Shown piece after piece: positions 7,183 through 16,500 of a DNA stretch of 34,496 bases. The number at the start of each line of letters is the position of its first letter. The first letter of the stretch is position 1. Under the pieces are notes generated by a model. The model ran no database searches and had not been told where the DNA came from. It worked only from the letters and a program-made list of their open reading frames with translations. The stretch is from Microcaldota archaeon (lineage in GTDB: Archaea > Micrarchaeota > Micrarchaeia > Micrarchaeales > Micrarchaeaceae). The stretch covers positions 1-34,496 of the forward strand of contig JAJYVI010000001.1 of NCBI GenBank assembly GCA_021792115.1. The letters are read 5' to 3'. The position numbers were made by a program, and so were the translations under genes.

Positions 7183-8133
7183 ATGGCCAAAGAAAAAGCA
7201 ATAAAGGAAATAGAGGACCTTCCTGGAATTGGTGAGACTACTGCTGCAAAGCTAAGATCTCAAAACATTGATACACTTGAAAAGATAGCAGTGATGACCC
7301 CTCATGAACTTTCAGAAATCTCAGGCATAAGCGTTGAAAAAGCAAAAGATGCAGTGCAAGCAGCAAAAGACTCGACAACAATAAACTTTGAAACAGGAGA
7401 GGCTTTTTACGAAAAAAGAAAGGAAATAGGAAAAATAAGCACTGGCTCGAAAGAGCTGAACAACATGATAGGCGGTGGCGTCGAGACAAATGGAATTACA
7501 GAGGCATATGGAAAATTCAGCAGTGGAAAGACCCAGCTTGGGTTTATGCTTGCGGTTAATGTGCAGCTCCCTGCAAGCAAGGGAGGGCTTGACGGCAATG
7601 TGCTGTTTATAGACACAGAAGGGACATTCAGGCCTGAAAGGATAAAGCAGATATGCGATGCCCAGGACATAGACGCAAAAAAAACTCTTGAAAATATAAT
7701 CTATGTAAGAGCCAAGACAACAGAGGAGCAGATACTCACGCTTGAGAGAGCAGACAAAATCATACAGGAGAAGAACATAAAACTAATAATTATTGACTCT
7801 TTAACATCATTGTTTAGGTCAGAGTTCATAGGCAGGGGCGCACTTGGAGAGAGGCAGCAGAAGCTCAATCACCATGTGCATAGGCTGCAGATACTTGCTG
7901 ATAAATACCAGCTTGCAGCTTTTATAACAAACCAGGTAATGGACAATCCAGGAATACTTTTTGGCGATCCAACAACACCTATTGGTGGAAATGTGCTTGC
8001 GCATGCAGCAACGACAAGGCTCTACATGAGAAAAAGCAAGGAGGAACGCCGCATCGTGAAGCTTGTTGACTCACCATATATGCCAGAAGGAGAATGCGTA
8101 ATAAAAATCACAGACGGCGGAATAAAGGATTGA
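7183..8133 (+). CDS. radA: DNA recombinase RadA
   Basis: This is the archaeal RecA/Rad51 homologue (316 residues from the chosen start), which forms filaments on single-stranded DNA and drives strand exchange. The N-terminal helix-hairpin-helix region (IEDLPGIGETTAAKLR, about 10-60) is followed by the ATPase core: Walker A GKFSSGKT, Walker B LIIIDSLTSLFR, the loop-2 region with TNQVMDNPGILFGDPTTPIGGNVLAH, and the C-terminal RIVKLVDSPYMPEGECVIKIT. The polymerisation motif appears as FETGEAFYEKRK. An upstream ATG at 7171 adds four residues but sits too near the TATA box. A hairpin followed by five T lies 37 bp after the stop codon. Confidence 0.95.
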   Translation: MAKEKAIKEIEDLPGIGETTAAKLRSQNIDTLEKIAVMTPHELSEISGISVEKAKDAVQAAKDSTTINFETGEAFYEKRKEIGKISTGSKELNNMIGGGVETNGITEAYGKFSSGKTQLGFMLAVNVQLPASKGGLDGNVLFIDTEGTFRPERIKQICDAQDIDAKKTLENIIYVRAKTTEEQILTLERADKIIQEKNIKLIIIDSLTSLFRSEFIGRGALGERQQKLNHHVHRLQILADKYQLAAFITNQVMDNPGILFGDPTTPIGGNVLAHAATTRLYMRKSKEERRIVKLVDSPYMPEGECVIKITDGGIKD

Positions 8134-8169
8134 TATGCATTTATGCATTTATAAACATTTTCTGCCTTG

Positions 8170-8199
8170 CACTGCGCTGCAGTGACAGCAGTAGTTTTT
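8170..8199 (+). terminator. Hairpin and T-run after radA
   Basis: CACTGC and GCAGTG (8170-8175 and 8179-8184) pair across a 3-base loop, and TTTTT follows at 8195-8199. It lies between radA and the next gene on the same strand, so it is a plausible transcription end. Archaeal termination often needs only the T-run. Confidence 0.4.
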
Positions 8200-8245
8200 A
8201 GGAAAAAATGAATTTCTATTTCAAAAATCTATTATAAATGGTACA

Positions 8246-9115
8246 ATGTTTGAAAATATAATAAATGGATGGAAGATAGGAAAGGCAGTACGCAGCATAG
8301 TTATGAAAGATAAATCTCTTATGCTCTATCCTATTGTGTCTGTAATCATAGCACTTGCCTTGATTGCTGTGATATTCTTGGTAGGCATTATCGCTGCAGG
8401 TGCTGTGGCAAACCATAGCCTGATGTTAATAGCAGGAATAATCTTATTTTACATTGCTGTAACATTTTCCTCAACATATGTAAGCATTGCCTTGCTAATT
8501 GCCTACAAAAAATTCAACTCTGGAAAAAAGATTAGCATTGCACAAGCATTGTCCCTTGCAAGGCCTTACTGGAAAAATGCACTCAAGTGGGCAGTCTTTT
8601 ATTCTATCATAATAATGATATTGAATGCAATAGAATCCAGATTTAGAGGAATAGGCAGACTTGTAGTCGGGTTCATAGGCTCGCTTGCAATAAGCACAGC
8701 CGTGTTTTTCGTAGTCCCTGTCATACTTGAAAAGAACATAGGGCCGATTGATGCAATGAAAGAAAGTGTGAAGACCATTTATCATCAGTTTGGGCAGACC
8801 TTCGGAGGCTTTGCGTTTATTGATCTTTATTCTGCAATGTTTATTTTGCTCGGTGTTTTTATAATGGTTGCGTCTCTGGCATTGTTTGGCAGCAGCACAA
8901 TACTAAATGCAGTATTTATTGTAACTGGAATTATAGGCCTTGCGCTTGCAGTGTTTGGCGCTGTATTTGCTGCAACACTTGGACAGGTCTTTAAGCTTAT
9001 AATTTATGATTATGCAAACGGAAAACCTCTGCCAAAGGGAATAAGCGCACAAATGATCAGCAATGCAAGCAAAAAAAGAAAAACTGCTAGCAGCAACAAT
9101 GCAGGCAATATATAA
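8246..9115 (+). CDS. Polytopic membrane protein, DUF6159-like
   Basis: The 289-residue protein has about six membrane segments (roughly 28-52, 58-85, 112-128, 142-160, 190-215, 220-246) and short charged ends. The opening (F.NI..GWKIGKAVRSIVMKDKSLMLYPIVS) and the internal P.ILEKNIGPIDAMKESVKTIYHQFGQTFGG block resemble the uncharacterised DUF6159 family of archaeal and bacterial membrane proteins; I make that assignment from memory of the pattern. No catalytic motif is seen. The C-terminal 30 residues are basic and predicted cytoplasmic. It lies between radA and dphB on the same strand, with a possible terminator before it, so no functional link with either is implied. Confidence 0.75.
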   Translation: MFENIINGWKIGKAVRSIVMKDKSLMLYPIVSVIIALALIAVIFLVGIIAAGAVANHSLMLIAGIILFYIAVTFSSTYVSIALLIAYKKFNSGKKISIAQALSLARPYWKNALKWAVFYSIIIMILNAIESRFRGIGRLVVGFIGSLAISTAVFFVVPVILEKNIGPIDAMKESVKTIYHQFGQTFGGFAFIDLYSAMFILLGVFIMVASLALFGSSTILNAVFIVTGIIGLALAVFGAVFAATLGQVFKLIIYDYANGKPLPKGISAQMISNASKKRKTASSNNAGNI

Positions 9116-9144
9116 AATTATAGTTTAATATGCAATATGATGCA

Positions 9145-9912
9145 ATGCTTTATCTAATAGGACTTGGACTGTCAAAGGGAGACATATCGGCAAAAGCGCT
9201 TGAGATTGCAAAAAAATGCGATGCTGCATATATTGAGAGATATACTGGAAGAATAAGCGACAGCGATGTAAATGAGCTTGCAAAATCTGTTGGCAAGGAA
9301 TTTAGAATTCTCAAAAGGCCATCTTTTGAAGACAATGTAGCTGAGCTGATTTCAGAGGCTATAGAGAAAAATGTGGGCGTATTCATTGAAGGGGATCCGT
9401 TAATTGCAACAACGCACAAAATATTATTCATTGAGGCGAAGGCACAAGATGTTGAAATAAAAGTAGTGCATTCAGTATCTATACTTACCGCTGCAATGGG
9501 AGAAAGCATGCTTGATTTCTACAGGTTCGGCGCTGTATGCACAATTGCGGATTGGAGCGAACATTATAAACCTGTTTCATTCTATGAAACAATTGAAAAG
9601 AACCTTGGTATGAATCTCCATAGCATACTTTTTCTTGACTTTAATGAAAGCGAGCAGGCAAGTCCAGATTTAAGACGGGTAAGTAGTATCTTGAAGTCTG
9701 CTGAGGAGCAATATAATAGAGGAGTTTTGGATCCGAATAAAGAGATAATGATATTGCATAATGTTGAGCTTGATACGCAGAAAAATCTGCTTGTAAAAAT
9801 AAGCGAGCTTGAGGATATAGAGTTAGACAACGGTCCTACGCTTATAATAATCCCTGCAAAGCTAAGTGATATTGAAAATGAGCTTATTAATGCAGTGTAT
9901 AGGCAAAAATAA
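9145..9912 (+). CDS. dphB: Diphthine synthase DphB
   Basis: The 255-residue protein is an AdoMet methyltransferase of the diphthamide pathway (tetrapyrrole methylase fold). It methylates the 3-amino-3-carboxypropyl group on one histidine of EF-2. Family blocks are LYLIGLGLSKGDISAKALEIA, AYIERYTG, the AdoMet loop FIEGDPLIATTH, HSVSILTAAMGESMLDFYRFG and, later, HSILFLDF. Length is typical. I start at the ATG at 9145 rather than 9130 because family proteins begin MLYLIGLGL and because a TATA element near 9109-9119 predicts a transcript start close to 9145. The target EF-2, with the modified histidine in VHRGPAQ, is encoded at 25241-27430. Confidence 0.93.
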   Translation: MLYLIGLGLSKGDISAKALEIAKKCDAAYIERYTGRISDSDVNELAKSVGKEFRILKRPSFEDNVAELISEAIEKNVGVFIEGDPLIATTHKILFIEAKAQDVEIKVVHSVSILTAAMGESMLDFYRFGAVCTIADWSEHYKPVSFYETIEKNLGMNLHSILFLDFNESEQASPDLRRVSSILKSAEEQYNRGVLDPNKEIMILHNVELDTQKNLLVKISELEDIELDNGPTLIIIPAKLSDIENELINAVYRQK

Positions 9913-9936
9913 ACATTGCTATAAAAGCGTGAAATA

Positions 9937-11106
9937 ATGCTGCAAATATTTCTTGATGAAAAGACAAAGAGGATATTTGCTACTGATCAGTCAACAATAG
10001 ACATATTGAAAAATGGATTTTTTGGGGAAATAGAGGGTAATAAAATAGTTCTTACTCCTGAAGAGGCACTTTATATGATTGATGTAAGAAAAGCACAATG
10101 TCTTTCACCAAACTCCAAAAAAGAAGTAGAATTTAATGAATTTGAAGAGCTTTTCATAAAGAAAAATAAGATGATGGCAAGGTATTTTACATACAAAGAC
10201 TGGAGAGATAGAGGCATAATGATAAAAGATTTTAAGTCAATAAAATCAGATGTAAAGCGCTCCAAGGCAAAGGTGCCTATAAAAATTTACCCCTCTTCAG
10301 CAACAAAACTCAATGCATACTCATTAGCCGGCATTTTCTTCCCTGATGATTTAATATGCATAGTCAGTGGAGAAGATGGAAAAAAAATTTATTTAGAAAA
10401 CTGGTTCGGGCAATACGGAACATATAAACTAAGCGAGAGAGGGATATTAAACAAGCTTGACATATATGAGACACTCTATTTAATAGAAAAGAAGGTCCTT
10501 ACTGTAAAGAACTTTACGCAGGAGCAGATATCACGAGCTGCTGAAAAAAGGAGACATGATTTTAAAAAATTGTATCTTGTTTACAAAGACTGGAGAGACA
10601 AAGGATATGTTGTAAAGACAGGATTCAAATTTGGAACGCATTTCAGAATATACTTTCCTGGTGCAAAACCTATAAAAGATGAGCAATGGATGCATTCTAA
10701 GCATGTTATACAGGTATTCCCAAGGGATACAAAACTATTGATATCAGAATGGGCAAGAGCAATAAGAGTAGCTCATTCTGTACGCAAGACATTCATACTT
10801 GCAATTCCTGGAAAAACCAGGAACAAAAAAATGAAGATAGATTTCGTGCTTTACCATAGGAAAAATGGAAATATAGAATTGCCAGGCACAGATACGCCAA
10901 GGCTTGGAATGTTATCGCTTAGCGAGGACGAAGTAATAGGTGGGAGCGAGCTTTCGGCAATGATAAATGAGGCAAAAGAGAATAAATTAGAGCTGATAAT
11001 AGCCATAAGCGACAGAGAGACAGCTGTTACATATTATAAAGTGAGAAGAATTATCCTGCCAAAGAGCGAATATGAATACTATGAAATAGACTGGATGCAA
11101 CCGTGA
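9937..11106 (+). CDS. endA: tRNA splicing endonuclease, three-unit (epsilon-2 type)
   Basis: At 389 residues this is about twice the length of single-unit archaeal EndA. The catalytic domain is C-terminal-central, with Tyr239 (FRIY), His253 (MHSKHVIQVF) and Lys284 (RVAHSVRK). An N-terminal half (1-200) repeats the fold without the triad: both halves contain YKDWRDRG/YKDWRDKG, at about 86-93 and 216-223. After the catalytic domain comes a further beta-rich unit (about 295-389). A catalytic alpha unit flanked by N-terminal and C-terminal structural units is the arrangement described for the ARMAN-1/ARMAN-2 homodimeric enzyme, which excises introns at relaxed bulge-helix-bulge sites. GTGA lies four bases before the ATG. 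It is convergent with archease, which acts on the ligation step. Confidence 0.92.
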   Translation: MLQIFLDEKTKRIFATDQSTIDILKNGFFGEIEGNKIVLTPEEALYMIDVRKAQCLSPNSKKEVEFNEFEELFIKKNKMMARYFTYKDWRDRGIMIKDFKSIKSDVKRSKAKVPIKIYPSSATKLNAYSLAGIFFPDDLICIVSGEDGKKIYLENWFGQYGTYKLSERGILNKLDIYETLYLIEKKVLTVKNFTQEQISRAAEKRRHDFKKLYLVYKDWRDKGYVVKTGFKFGTHFRIYFPGAKPIKDEQWMHSKHVIQVFPRDTKLLISEWARAIRVAHSVRKTFILAIPGKTRNKKMKIDFVLYHRKNGNIELPGTDTPRLGMLSLSEDEVIGGSELSAMINEAKENKLELIIAISDRETAVTYYKVRRIILPKSEYEYYEIDWMQP

Positions 11107-11118
11107 TGCAAAAATATA

Positions 11119-11583
11119 TTAGATATCGACTACTACTGTTGTACTGAAAAAATTCGTCTTAGCTGTTTTTTTCTTATTAGAAACCTTGAGCGCATACTTA
11201 GATATTCCCTTTACCTCTAATTTAAAGTATTGCCCTGTCCTTTTTTTTGATAATACAACTGATGAGAGGGCATATTTAGTGTTCCTGCCAGGTATAATTT
11301 TTATTTTTAGTAGATAGATATCAAAGCCAAACCTGTCTTTTGCATCGAGAATTGAAAGGCAGCTCTGCAGGAACTGCCAGAGAAGGTTTTCAAGCGTGTA
11401 TGCCTCCTCTTTTATAATTATTTTATAAGTCCTTGACTTCTCTGTCTTTACTTTTTTAATATCTGAAATAATATCAAAAAGAGCAAGGGCAGAATTTTTG
11501 AAGGCTTCTTCAGCAGATCCGCCGAATGCATTGAACTCTATGTCTGCTGTGTGATCAACATATTCATATTTTTTCCCACGCAT
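11119..11583 (-). CDS. Archease (RtcB tRNA ligase activator)
   Basis: The 154-residue protein opens with YEYVDHTADIEFNAFGGSAEEAF, the archease signature with the metal-binding Asp-His-Thr-Ala-Asp cluster. Archease speeds guanylylation and turnover of RtcB, the ligase that joins tRNA halves after splicing. The middle TLENLLWQFLQSCLSILDAKDRFGFD matches the usual LL..WL.ELL.L.D....F block. The C-terminal half is more basic than usual (KVSNKKKTAKTNF), and the normal acidic end is only partly kept. RtcB itself is not in the window. The stop lies 12 bp from that of endA on the opposite strand, so cutting and joining functions sit side by side. Confidence 0.88.
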   Translation of the reverse strand: MRGKKYEYVDHTADIEFNAFGGSAEEAFKNSALALFDIISDIKKVKTEKSRTYKIIIKEEAYTLENLLWQFLQSCLSILDAKDRFGFDIYLLKIKIIPGRNTKYALSSVVLSKKRTGQYFKLEVKGISKYALKVSNKKKTAKTNFFSTTVVVDI

Positions 11584-11787
11584 AAACTCATTTATTATTT
11601 TGAATTTTTGTTTTATTTTTGTATTATTTGTATTTTATTTGTACTATTATTATTTCAAGTATTAAGATTATTTTAATATTTCAAACAAAATCAGTATAAA
11701 ATATATAATAAAATATAAAATAGATAAATGCAATACTAGAGCAAACAACAACAATGATCCAAAGTATGGATAAAATAAAGGTAAAGG

Positions 11788-11798
11788 ATATATAATAT
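11788..11798 (+). promoter_or_regulatory. TATA-box promoter of the C/D box RNA
   Basis: ATATATAATAT is centred about 21 bp before the terminal stem of the guide RNA, close to the usual archaeal spacing, so the RNA probably has its own promoter. Confidence 0.45.
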
Positions 11799-11813
11799 GA
11801 TTCCGTATTATAT

Positions 11814-11875
11814 TTGTCCTATGATGACAAGAGTAACTACTGAATAATGATGATGCCCATTTCGACTGAGGACAA
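11814..11875 (+). ncRNA. C/D box guide sRNA (2'-O-methylation guide)
   Basis: All four boxes are present in order: C ATGATGA (11821-11827), D' CTGA (11840-11843), C' TGATGA (11848-11853) and D CTGA (11866-11869). A 6-bp terminal stem, TTGTCC with GGACAA, closes the ends. Both guide intervals are exactly 12 nt (CAAGAGTAACTA and TGCCCATTTCGA), the compact spacing typical of archaeal sRNAs bound by L7Ae, Nop5 and fibrillarin. By the D+5 rule the methylated bases would be the fifth position of targets TAGTTACTCTTG and TCGAAATGGGCA. I could not assign these to rRNA or tRNA. L7Ae is encoded at 23238-23606. Confidence 0.85.
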
Positions 11876-11893
11876 TTATTTTGATGTGAAATA

Positions 11894-13516
11894 ATGACTG
11901 CAAAGCACCTAAAAGAAAAAAATAAAATGAAAATAAAAATAAATGAGAAGGTACAGACAAAGCAACATACAACAGTGCAAGAAAATAATAAAGGCAGTAA
12001 TAAGCTGCTTGGAATGCTTGTAGTAATTGCAGCATTTGGCATAGGCTCTTACAAGATTATATCTTCAACAGGCCTTAGCATACAAGATACAAATCCTTCA
12101 AGTTATATCATTGCAGTAATGCTTATGATTTTCCTTTTTCTTATATTTTCACTTAAAGAGAAGCTTGAATTTAAGCCGTCTGCAAGAAATATATTATTTG
12201 GAAGTGTTATACTTGCCATATATACAATCACAGTATCTTATCTAAAAGTAGCAACATCATTTATATTTTATCTTTATAGAATAGATGCACTCTTATTACC
12301 TATTTTCCTTTCAGCTCTAATACTTGTTATTTTTGGAATTGATGGAATTAAAAAGCTAAAATATGTTATAGTATACAGTGCTTTTGCATCGCCAATACTG
12401 CTTCTGCCTTTGCTTAATATAAATAGCCTTTTTACATTAGTCAATGCAAAATTCGTATTCTACATGCTTAGGATTATGCAAATCCCTGTTTCAAGCTCAG
12501 GCATAATGATTTCATTAGCATCAAATCCTGCAGCATCTATAATAATAGGTCAAACATGCACGGACATAGGTGCATTTATTGCGTTAGCTGCATTTCTACT
12601 GCCTATTGCATATTTATTTGATGGAAAGTTGAAAAGTAAGGTTCTATTTGTAATTATAGGCATTATTGCACTTGCAATTCTAAATGTAGCAAGAATGCTT
12701 ACAATAGCCTTTTCATGGTTTTATTATGGAATTTCAAATGCGCTTATGCTATTTCATGCATCTTCTGGTCCGATATTATTCTATGTTATACTAGCTGTAA
12801 TGATTATATTTTCATACAAGCTTGATTTATATGTACCAAAAATGAAGTATAATGAGATTGCAGTATCTGGTAAAAAGTATTTGCTGTCTGTGCATATATT
12901 AATTGCATTTGCTTTTGGGATTTTTAGCCTTGTTTTATTATCATCAAATGCAAACATAGGAATTCAACCAATGCATTTTAAAAACATACAAAATTCTACC
13001 AACAACCAGATAAATATGTCTACAGAAACTGAGATATTAAGTGTACTTAATGCGCATAACATTAAAGCTACACAGATAGGAATTATCAAGCTTAATAATA
13101 TAACAGGATTAGACATTGCACTAAATGGCAACTCAACAGCAGAAATAAATAATACCTATGTATTTCTGTCTACATCAAAAATAATTCCATCTCTTGTAAA
13201 GTCCGGATATCAATATGATCAATATAAATATATACTTAGAAATGGGATATCAGTTAATAACGAAGTTCTAAAAACATCTAATTATAGTCTTAGCATATCT
13301 GAATTTTCAGCACCAATAAATGCAAGCGGGACATACATACCTATTGACTTTTTAGTATTTGAAAATTACAGCTCTGCAAGATTTTGCCGCATAGACTATC
13401 AAAAAATAGGGTTGTCAAACTTTTTTGAATCAGAAATCTATAACATAATAAGGAGAAATAAAGTTAATAGTACTGCTCCATGCATTCCATATGTATTGGC
13501 TTCTATTTTTAAGTGA
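11894..13516 (+). CDS. Exosortase/archaeosortase-family transpeptidase with extracytoplasmic C-terminal domain
   Basis: The 540-residue protein has about nine membrane segments in residues 40-350 and a likely external domain after about 355. In the membrane part the family's three catalytic residues are spaced as expected: Cys232 (GQTCTDIGAF), Arg277 (LNVARMLTIAF) and His298 (LFHASSGPILF). Enzymes of this family cut C-terminal sorting signals and are thought to attach surface proteins to lipid. The external domain (360-540) has Asn-rich stretches with NxS/T sites and no recognised family; it stands where some exosortases carry an EpsI-like domain. A Lys-rich N-terminus (1-38) may be partly untranslated; an alternative ATG lies at 11927. 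The neighbouring convergent gene encodes a large surface protein, a natural candidate substrate. Confidence 0.82.
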   Translation: MTAKHLKEKNKMKIKINEKVQTKQHTTVQENNKGSNKLLGMLVVIAAFGIGSYKIISSTGLSIQDTNPSSYIIAVMLMIFLFLIFSLKEKLEFKPSARNILFGSVILAIYTITVSYLKVATSFIFYLYRIDALLLPIFLSALILVIFGIDGIKKLKYVIVYSAFASPILLLPLLNINSLFTLVNAKFVFYMLRIMQIPVSSSGIMISLASNPAASIIIGQTCTDIGAFIALAAFLLPIAYLFDGKLKSKVLFVIIGIIALAILNVARMLTIAFSWFYYGISNALMLFHASSGPILFYVILAVMIIFSYKLDLYVPKMKYNEIAVSGKKYLLSVHILIAFAFGIFSLVLLSSNANIGIQPMHFKNIQNSTNNQINMSTETEILSVLNAHNIKATQIGIIKLNNITGLDIALNGNSTAEINNTYVFLSTSKIIPSLVKSGYQYDQYKYILRNGISVNNEVLKTSNYSLSISEFSAPINASGTYIPIDFLVFENYSSARFCRIDYQKIGLSNFFESEIYNIIRRNKVNSTAPCIPYVLASIFK

Positions 13517-13582
13517 TTAACTCTTATGCTCTAATAAATTTATAGTCCTACCCATCAGCTATGTCTGCCTGTTGTTTGTTTT

Positions 13583-16500
13583 TTATGTAATAAAAATGCA
13601 TTTGCCTTTTTTAGATGCATAATTATTACAAGTAAGAAATATTATTATAACTAAAAGTATAGCAAATAGGACTATAATGGCTATTAATATTATTTGAACA
13701 TGCGACATAGCTGATGATAATGATAAGATGCTGCCTGTGTGCCCTGTGCTTTGTGAAGCGAGTGATGAAATAATAAGAGTATTTGCCACAGAATTTGCTG
13801 GCAGCTCTGTAGATATTGGTATCACATTTGAAGTTGAATTAATCTGCTTTTGGATAATATTAGAACTTATCGAATTTATTGCCGCAGTTAAGTTATTTTT
13901 TATAATTAGAATATTTGCAGAGGATATTTTTGTTGTTATATTGCTAAGACTTGGAGATGTAAAAGTAGGATTCTTTGAAAATATTCCTATTATTGGATCA
14001 CTTGGTACTAAAAATGAGACTGTACATGTTTGGGGATTCTGCACAGAAGCTATTTTTGACCATATCTTATTTACAAGCCTGAATACAGATATATTTGAAA
14101 TATTGCAAGGATATACAAATAGGCCATTTGTTGTTATATTCTGCTCTGTAGAAAAATTAAATGCTATGAGTTTTTTGTAGGTTCTATTTGTAATATTTTG
14201 TACAGATAGAGTTACATTTTTTATGCTTACTTTTACCTCCTTCCCTGTCCTGTTGTTTGACGTTAATTTGAATATTATATGCTCATTTGTGAAATTTATT
14301 GTAAATGGCACTGTTGAAATATTAAGGTAGTTTGAGTAAACAGAATTTGAAACAGTTATATTATGATATACTTTTAGATGGATTATTGGAGTTATTATAG
14401 TGGAATGAGGAGGTAGGCCTGATGCAGGCTGCTGCACAATAAGAGTCTCTGTTATTGAATTACCAGTGTAGTTTGCATTGCCAGAATTTGAGAAAGTGAG
14501 AATATAAGTTCCTGGAAGACCTTGTGTAGACCATGATGCTTGTGAAGATGTTGTAGAATAAAGTGCACCATTGACATATAATTTCCATGCAGACTGGTTG
14601 TTTAGTGTCTTCGTTCCTGTAAATGAGAATGTATCCCTTGTATAATATGGGCTTCCATATTGCCCATTGGAATTTGTGCCTGCTGCCCCAGAGGAATTCG
14701 AAAAAGAGTATAACGGGGCTGGAAGGGAATTTGAAATAACTGTTATATTTATTGGATCGTTATAAGGATATGGTGTTGTTGTGCCTATATCATTTGCAAG
14801 GAGATAAAGGATATAGTTTCCTACAGAGAAATAACCTCCTAAGGTCCGACTATTTTCTGCAATTATGCTGTTTGCTGCAGTTGATGTTGATGAAGCAAAA
14901 CTTGCAATTTGATTTTCTGAAAATACCTGGATGCCAGAGGGATCTGTTATTATCCAATTGTATGAAAATGGGCCTGTTCCTCCAACAGTATTTGCAGAAA
15001 TTGAAGGCAACACACCGTATATAACTGATAGTGGTTGTGAGGAACTTAGGGCATTGCTTAGATTTGCGTTTTGAATAGAATTAAGCGAAAGAATAGGCGC
15101 AGAATTAACTGTGATTGAAATCGTAATAGAATTTATAGGAGTTTCATATGTTGTAATAGAATCAAATAAAATACCATTAAACTGAATTGTATTTGATGAT
15201 ATTGAATTTACTATAAATGATATGGAATTATAATCCTCATTAGAAGGTATTATCACATTACTGCCCATTTGCCTGTTTCCTGTCACATTCCATAGCATTG
15301 CATTGAATGGTCCAGTGCCTTCTGTATCTGTTGTAAAATTTATTGTTTCAATCTGGCCTGAATCAAGCAAAGCGTTTGTTGCTGATATAAATATGCTAGG
15401 TGCTGCCTTCACTGTAAGGTAATCTGTCATAGAATATGCAGTTGTAGTAGATGTTGCTGAGTCTATTATGATATAACAATAATAGGCATTGATATATAAT
15501 GGAGGTGTTGTATAAATTTGAGAGGTTGCACCGTTTATAAGTGTATCTGATATAGAGCAGTTTCCTGCTGAGGGAGCAGTATACCACTGATAGGTATAAG
15601 GTGCTGTTCCACCTACTGGGTTGGCAGTAAGAGTAATAGAATAGCCCTTGTCTATAATAGGCGTAAGGGGTTCTACCGCAGCCGCATTTAATTCGTTGTT
15701 TACAATGATTGTGTTCTGCAATGAATTAAAAATAAATGGTTGAGCAGTTCCAGTGTCATATGCAATTGCATTGAATTCAAATACATTTGCAGAAGTCAAG
15801 GAATTAACTATGAATGAGACTACATTGCTTCCACTTAGCTGTATTATTACATTACTGCCCATTTGCCTGTTTCCTGTCACATTCCATAGCATTGCATTGA
15901 ATGGCCCTGTTCCATTTGAAACACTTAATACATAAGTTTCTATCTGGTTTGAATCAAGCAAAATATTACTTGGAGATAAATATATTATTGGTGCAGGATT
16001 CACTGTTATTACTGGTGTTGCTACTGTATAACTTTCTGGAGTTGTGGCAGAATCTGTTATTGTTGCAGAAAATTCACACGTCGCAGATGATGCTGTAGAT
16101 GGATAATATATAAAAGAGGTAACATTACCAGGACTGCTGAATCCAGGGCAAGAATATCCATTTGCAATTGACCAGGAATAGGTATACGGTGATGTACCTG
16201 TTGTTGGTATGCTTATACTTATAGGATAGGACTGCCCTGAATCAATAGTCACTATAGATAACGGGGATGTAATTGATGTTGGGGTAAGAGCAGAATTTAT
16301 AACAATATTATAATTGTAGCTATCTGGCAAGGCATTTATAGTTATAGAAGATGGTGGGCGCGGAGGCGGAGGCGGATGGGGAGGCGGATGGGGAGGCGAA
16401 TCTTTCTCATAAATTCTAACGCTATAATTACCTGCAATATTAGTAAAATTGAAATTAAGCACGCTGCTTGGCGATGAAGACAATGTTTGGGGCAGAGCAT

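Larger units (their letters stand above)
11584..11893. other. Intergenic region between archease and the sortase-like gene
   Basis: This 310-bp, extremely AT-rich stretch separates divergent genes. It contains the C/D box RNA at 11814-11875 and its TATA element at 11788-11798. The rest is runs of T and A (for example around 11600-11670) that give long but low-complexity antisense frames; I see no other gene. Confidence 0.6.

Noticed and set aside
11668..12042. Minus-strand hydrophobic frames overlapping the sortase gene start
   Set aside because: They are Phe/Leu/Ile-rich only because they read antisense to AT-rich DNA, and they run across the C/D box RNA and the sortase N-terminus.
13690..13790. 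TGATGATAATGATAAG near the end of the surface protein gene as box C motifs
   Set aside because: No CTGA boxes at suitable spacing and no terminal stem; the sequence is coding on the other strand.
14752..15024. Plus-strand open frames inside the surface protein gene
   Set aside because: They are antisense to a continuous 1106-residue protein with clear domains and show no start signals or family match.
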